Below, in pieces: positions 6,434 to 7,314 of a stretch of DNA of 7,314 nucleotides (positions are counted from its first letter, which is position 1; every line of letters starts with the position of its first letter). The translations under genes and the position numbers were made by a program. The DNA lies in NCBI GenBank assembly GCA_934636325.1, contig CAKUAK010000107.1:1-7314 (forward strand). Direction: 5' to 3'. The notes under the pieces are model-generated. The model was not told where the DNA came from, ran no database searches, and saw only the letters and a program-made list of their open reading frames with translations. The stretch comes from an uncultured Eubacteriales bacterium. Its GTDB lineage: Bacteria > Bacillota > Clostridia > Oscillospirales > Butyricicoccaceae.

Positions 6434-6493
6434 CCGCGGGGCATTGCGCGCCGCGGCTTTATCCCCGGCGCTTGAAGCTCCACTGAGATAAAT

Positions 6494-6527
6494 AAGGCAG
6501 TCCGGGTCTGCACCGGGCTGCCTTTTT
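6494..6527 (+). terminator. Rho-independent terminator of the toxin-antitoxin operon
   Basis: GGCAGTCCGG (6496-6505) pairs with CCGGGCTGCC (6513-6522), ten pairs including one G-U, around a 7-base loop, followed by TTTTT (6523-6527). AA before the stem can extend it. It lies about 60 bases after the toxin stop. The intervening GC-rich bases 6434-6490 contain a small CCGCGG inverted repeat but no gene. Confidence 0.85.
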
Positions 6528-6574
6528 GCGGTAAAATGATGTTAAAAACCCTGTCTGCCGCAGAAATTTTACTT

Positions 6575-6584
6575 GACTAAAGTC
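6575..6584 (+). promoter_or_regulatory. Short dyad upstream of the marR promoter, possible operator
   Basis: GACT-AA-AGTC is an exact short dyad about 10 bases before the -35 box of the regulator gene. MarR proteins commonly bind such dyads near their own promoters. The arms are only four bases, so it may be chance. Confidence 0.25.
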
Positions 6585-6594
6585 CCGATAGACC

Positions 6595-6623
6595 TTGCAA
6601 ATAAATGGTCGATTAATTATAAT
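6595..6623 (+). promoter_or_regulatory. Promoter of the MarR-family regulator gene
   Basis: TTGCAA (6595-6600) and a perfect TATAAT (6618-6623) are separated by 17 bases in an AT-rich patch. Transcription would begin near 6630, about 28 bases before the chosen ATG. This supports independent expression from the toxin-antitoxin operon, which is closed by a terminator. Confidence 0.75.
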
Positions 6624-6657
6624 AGAATCAAATCGGGGATGAGTGAGGAAAACGGCC

Positions 6658-7209
6658 ATGAGACTTAACGACGACGATATACAGCTGAGCGACGAGGAAA
6701 AGGCTGACATTGACCGCCTTTCGAAAAATGCCAATACATTTTACAAGGCGGTGTCCCTGACCAACCGCCTCAACGCCGCGCCCAACGACTACGGCACGGG
6801 CGAGATGAGCAGCATGGCCGAGGCCCATATGATGATCGACATCTGCGGCAACCCGGGCATCACGGTGGGAGAGCTGGCCGAGATGACACAGCGCACCCCC
6901 AGCGCCATTTCTCAGGTGGTGTCAAAGCTGGAATGTAAGGGGTGTGTATACAAAGAGCGGGGCGAAGAGAACTATCGCCTCTATCACATCTACCCCACCG
7001 AGAAGGGCCGCAGGCTGGCCGTCGCCCATGAGAAATACGACATCGAGCAGATGACGGCTTCGCAGAAGATGATGCTGACACGCTTCACGCAGGAAGAAAT
7101 CGACCTCTTTTACCGGATCTTGGATTTTTACAACGGTATGATTGGCCTGGAGCTTCAGGAGCTGCGCACCAAGAACTCCGGCAAGAACCGCTGCGAAAAG
7201 GATAACTAA
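6658..7209 (+). CDS. MarR-family winged helix-turn-helix transcriptional regulator
   Basis: Dimeric DNA-binding regulator of 183 aa, cytoplasmic. Residues 20-55 are the N-terminal dimerisation helix region. EAHMMIDICGNPGITVGELA (55-74) leads into the helix-turn-helix. TQRTPSAISQVVSKLECKG (77-95) contains the recognition helix, and residues 99-119 (ERGEENYRLYHIYPTEKG and flanks) form the wing. The wing lacks the common DxR pattern and reads GEENYRLY instead. The C-terminal helices (120-170) complete the dimer interface, and the tail after 170 is basic and polar. I chose ATG 6658 because GAGGA (6645-6649) is 8 bases upstream. An in-frame GTG at 6643 would add five residues but has poor spacing to its only GG-rich site. 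The regulated genes are not evident: nothing divergent lies upstream and the window ends downstream. A short dyad near the promoter may be its own operator. Confidence 0.88.
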   Translation: MRLNDDDIQLSDEEKADIDRLSKNANTFYKAVSLTNRLNAAPNDYGTGEMSSMAEAHMMIDICGNPGITVGELAEMTQRTPSAISQVVSKLECKGCVYKERGEENYRLYHIYPTEKGRRLAVAHEKYDIEQMTASQKMMLTRFTQEEIDLFYRILDFYNGMIGLELQELRTKNSGKNRCEKDN

Positions 7210-7314
7210 AGGTCAAATCCCCCGGCCATGCGGCCGGGGGATTCTTACAGGCCGCCCGATATCGGGCGGCCTGTAAGAATCCCCCGGCCGCATGGCCGGG
7301 GGATTTGACCTTTA
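7207..7314. repeat. Perfect 108-bp palindrome at the window end
   Basis: Bases 7261-7314 are the exact reverse complement of 7207-7260, with no spacer at the centre (CCCGAT/ATCGGG). The left arm begins at the marR TAA codon, and the right arm ends at the last base given, so its true extent to the right is unknown. Each arm contains a complete smaller hairpin (7216-7243 and 7278-7305), and the centre can form a third (7247-7274). An inverted-repeat fold-back in assembly is as likely as a real structure. Confidence 0.95.
7216..7243 (+). terminator. GC-rich hairpin after marR
   Basis: AATCCCCCGGCC (7216-7227) pairs perfectly with GGCCGGGGGATT (7232-7243) around the loop ATGC, seven bases after the TAA. 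It has the position of a terminator, but only CTTAC follows instead of a T-tract, so efficiency is uncertain. A mirrored copy stands at 7278-7305, as part of the larger palindrome. Confidence 0.6.

Noticed and set aside
6434..6480. CCGCGG inverted repeat after the toxin as a terminator
   Set aside because: The stem is only six self-complementary bases and lacks a T-run. The hairpin at 6494-6527 is far stronger.
6643..6657. GTG at 6643 as the marR start
   Set aside because: The only GG-rich site is three to four bases away, too close. ATG 6658 has GAGGA at 8 bases.
1..7314. CRISPR array, tRNA, insertion sequence or integrase
   Set aside because: No regularly spaced direct repeats, no cloverleaf, and no transposase or recombinase motif was seen on either strand.

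Overview
The window looks like a chromosomal stretch from a GC-rich Gram-positive bacterium, most likely a gut-type Clostridia (Oscillospirales or a related order). This is inferred from strong AGGAGG-type ribosome binding sites, two lipobox lipoproteins of Firmicutes type, the four-cysteine RlmD form with a clostridial-style C-terminal tail, and protein resemblance in general. No rRNA or tRNA is present, so the taxon cannot be fixed. Most of the DNA is near 60% GC in the lines I counted. Two parts drop to about 40%: the stretch around the S41 peptidase gene (about 2300-3840) and the first ~100 bases.

Left part, minus strand (1-3657). Reading leftwards, an AT-rich gene for a secreted S41-family peptidase lipoprotein (3657-2326) is followed by a well-formed promoter and a two-gene unit. 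That unit is a DUF3298/RsiV-type lipoprotein (2208-1450) whose stop codon overlaps the start of rlmD (1450 to beyond base 1), the iron-sulfur 23S rRNA m5U methyltransferase. rlmD runs off the window edge and carries an AT-rich C-terminal extension beyond the normal end of the family.

Middle, plus strand (3862-5760). A promoter drives an M20D-type amidohydrolase (3927-5237), followed after 1 base by a GNAT acetyltransferase (5239-5670) and a GC-rich hairpin terminator. These two probably form one metabolic operon for hydrolysis and acetylation of an amide or amino-acid-like compound; the substrate is unknown.

Right part, plus strand (5798-7314). A compact type II toxin-antitoxin operon (Phd/YefM antitoxin, RelE/ParE toxin, 8-base overlap) has its promoter buried in a 32-bp palindrome, and a rho-independent terminator closes it. 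A MarR-family regulator with its own promoter follows. The window ends in a perfect 108-bp palindrome (7207-7314) that begins exactly at the marR stop codon. It contains two mirrored copies of a GC-rich hairpin and ends exactly at the last base, so an assembly fold-back is a serious possibility.

Every gene falls in a recognisable family. The points most worth checking are the terminal palindrome, the composition shift inside rlmD, the AT-rich peptidase island, and the promoter-operator architecture of the toxin-antitoxin locus.
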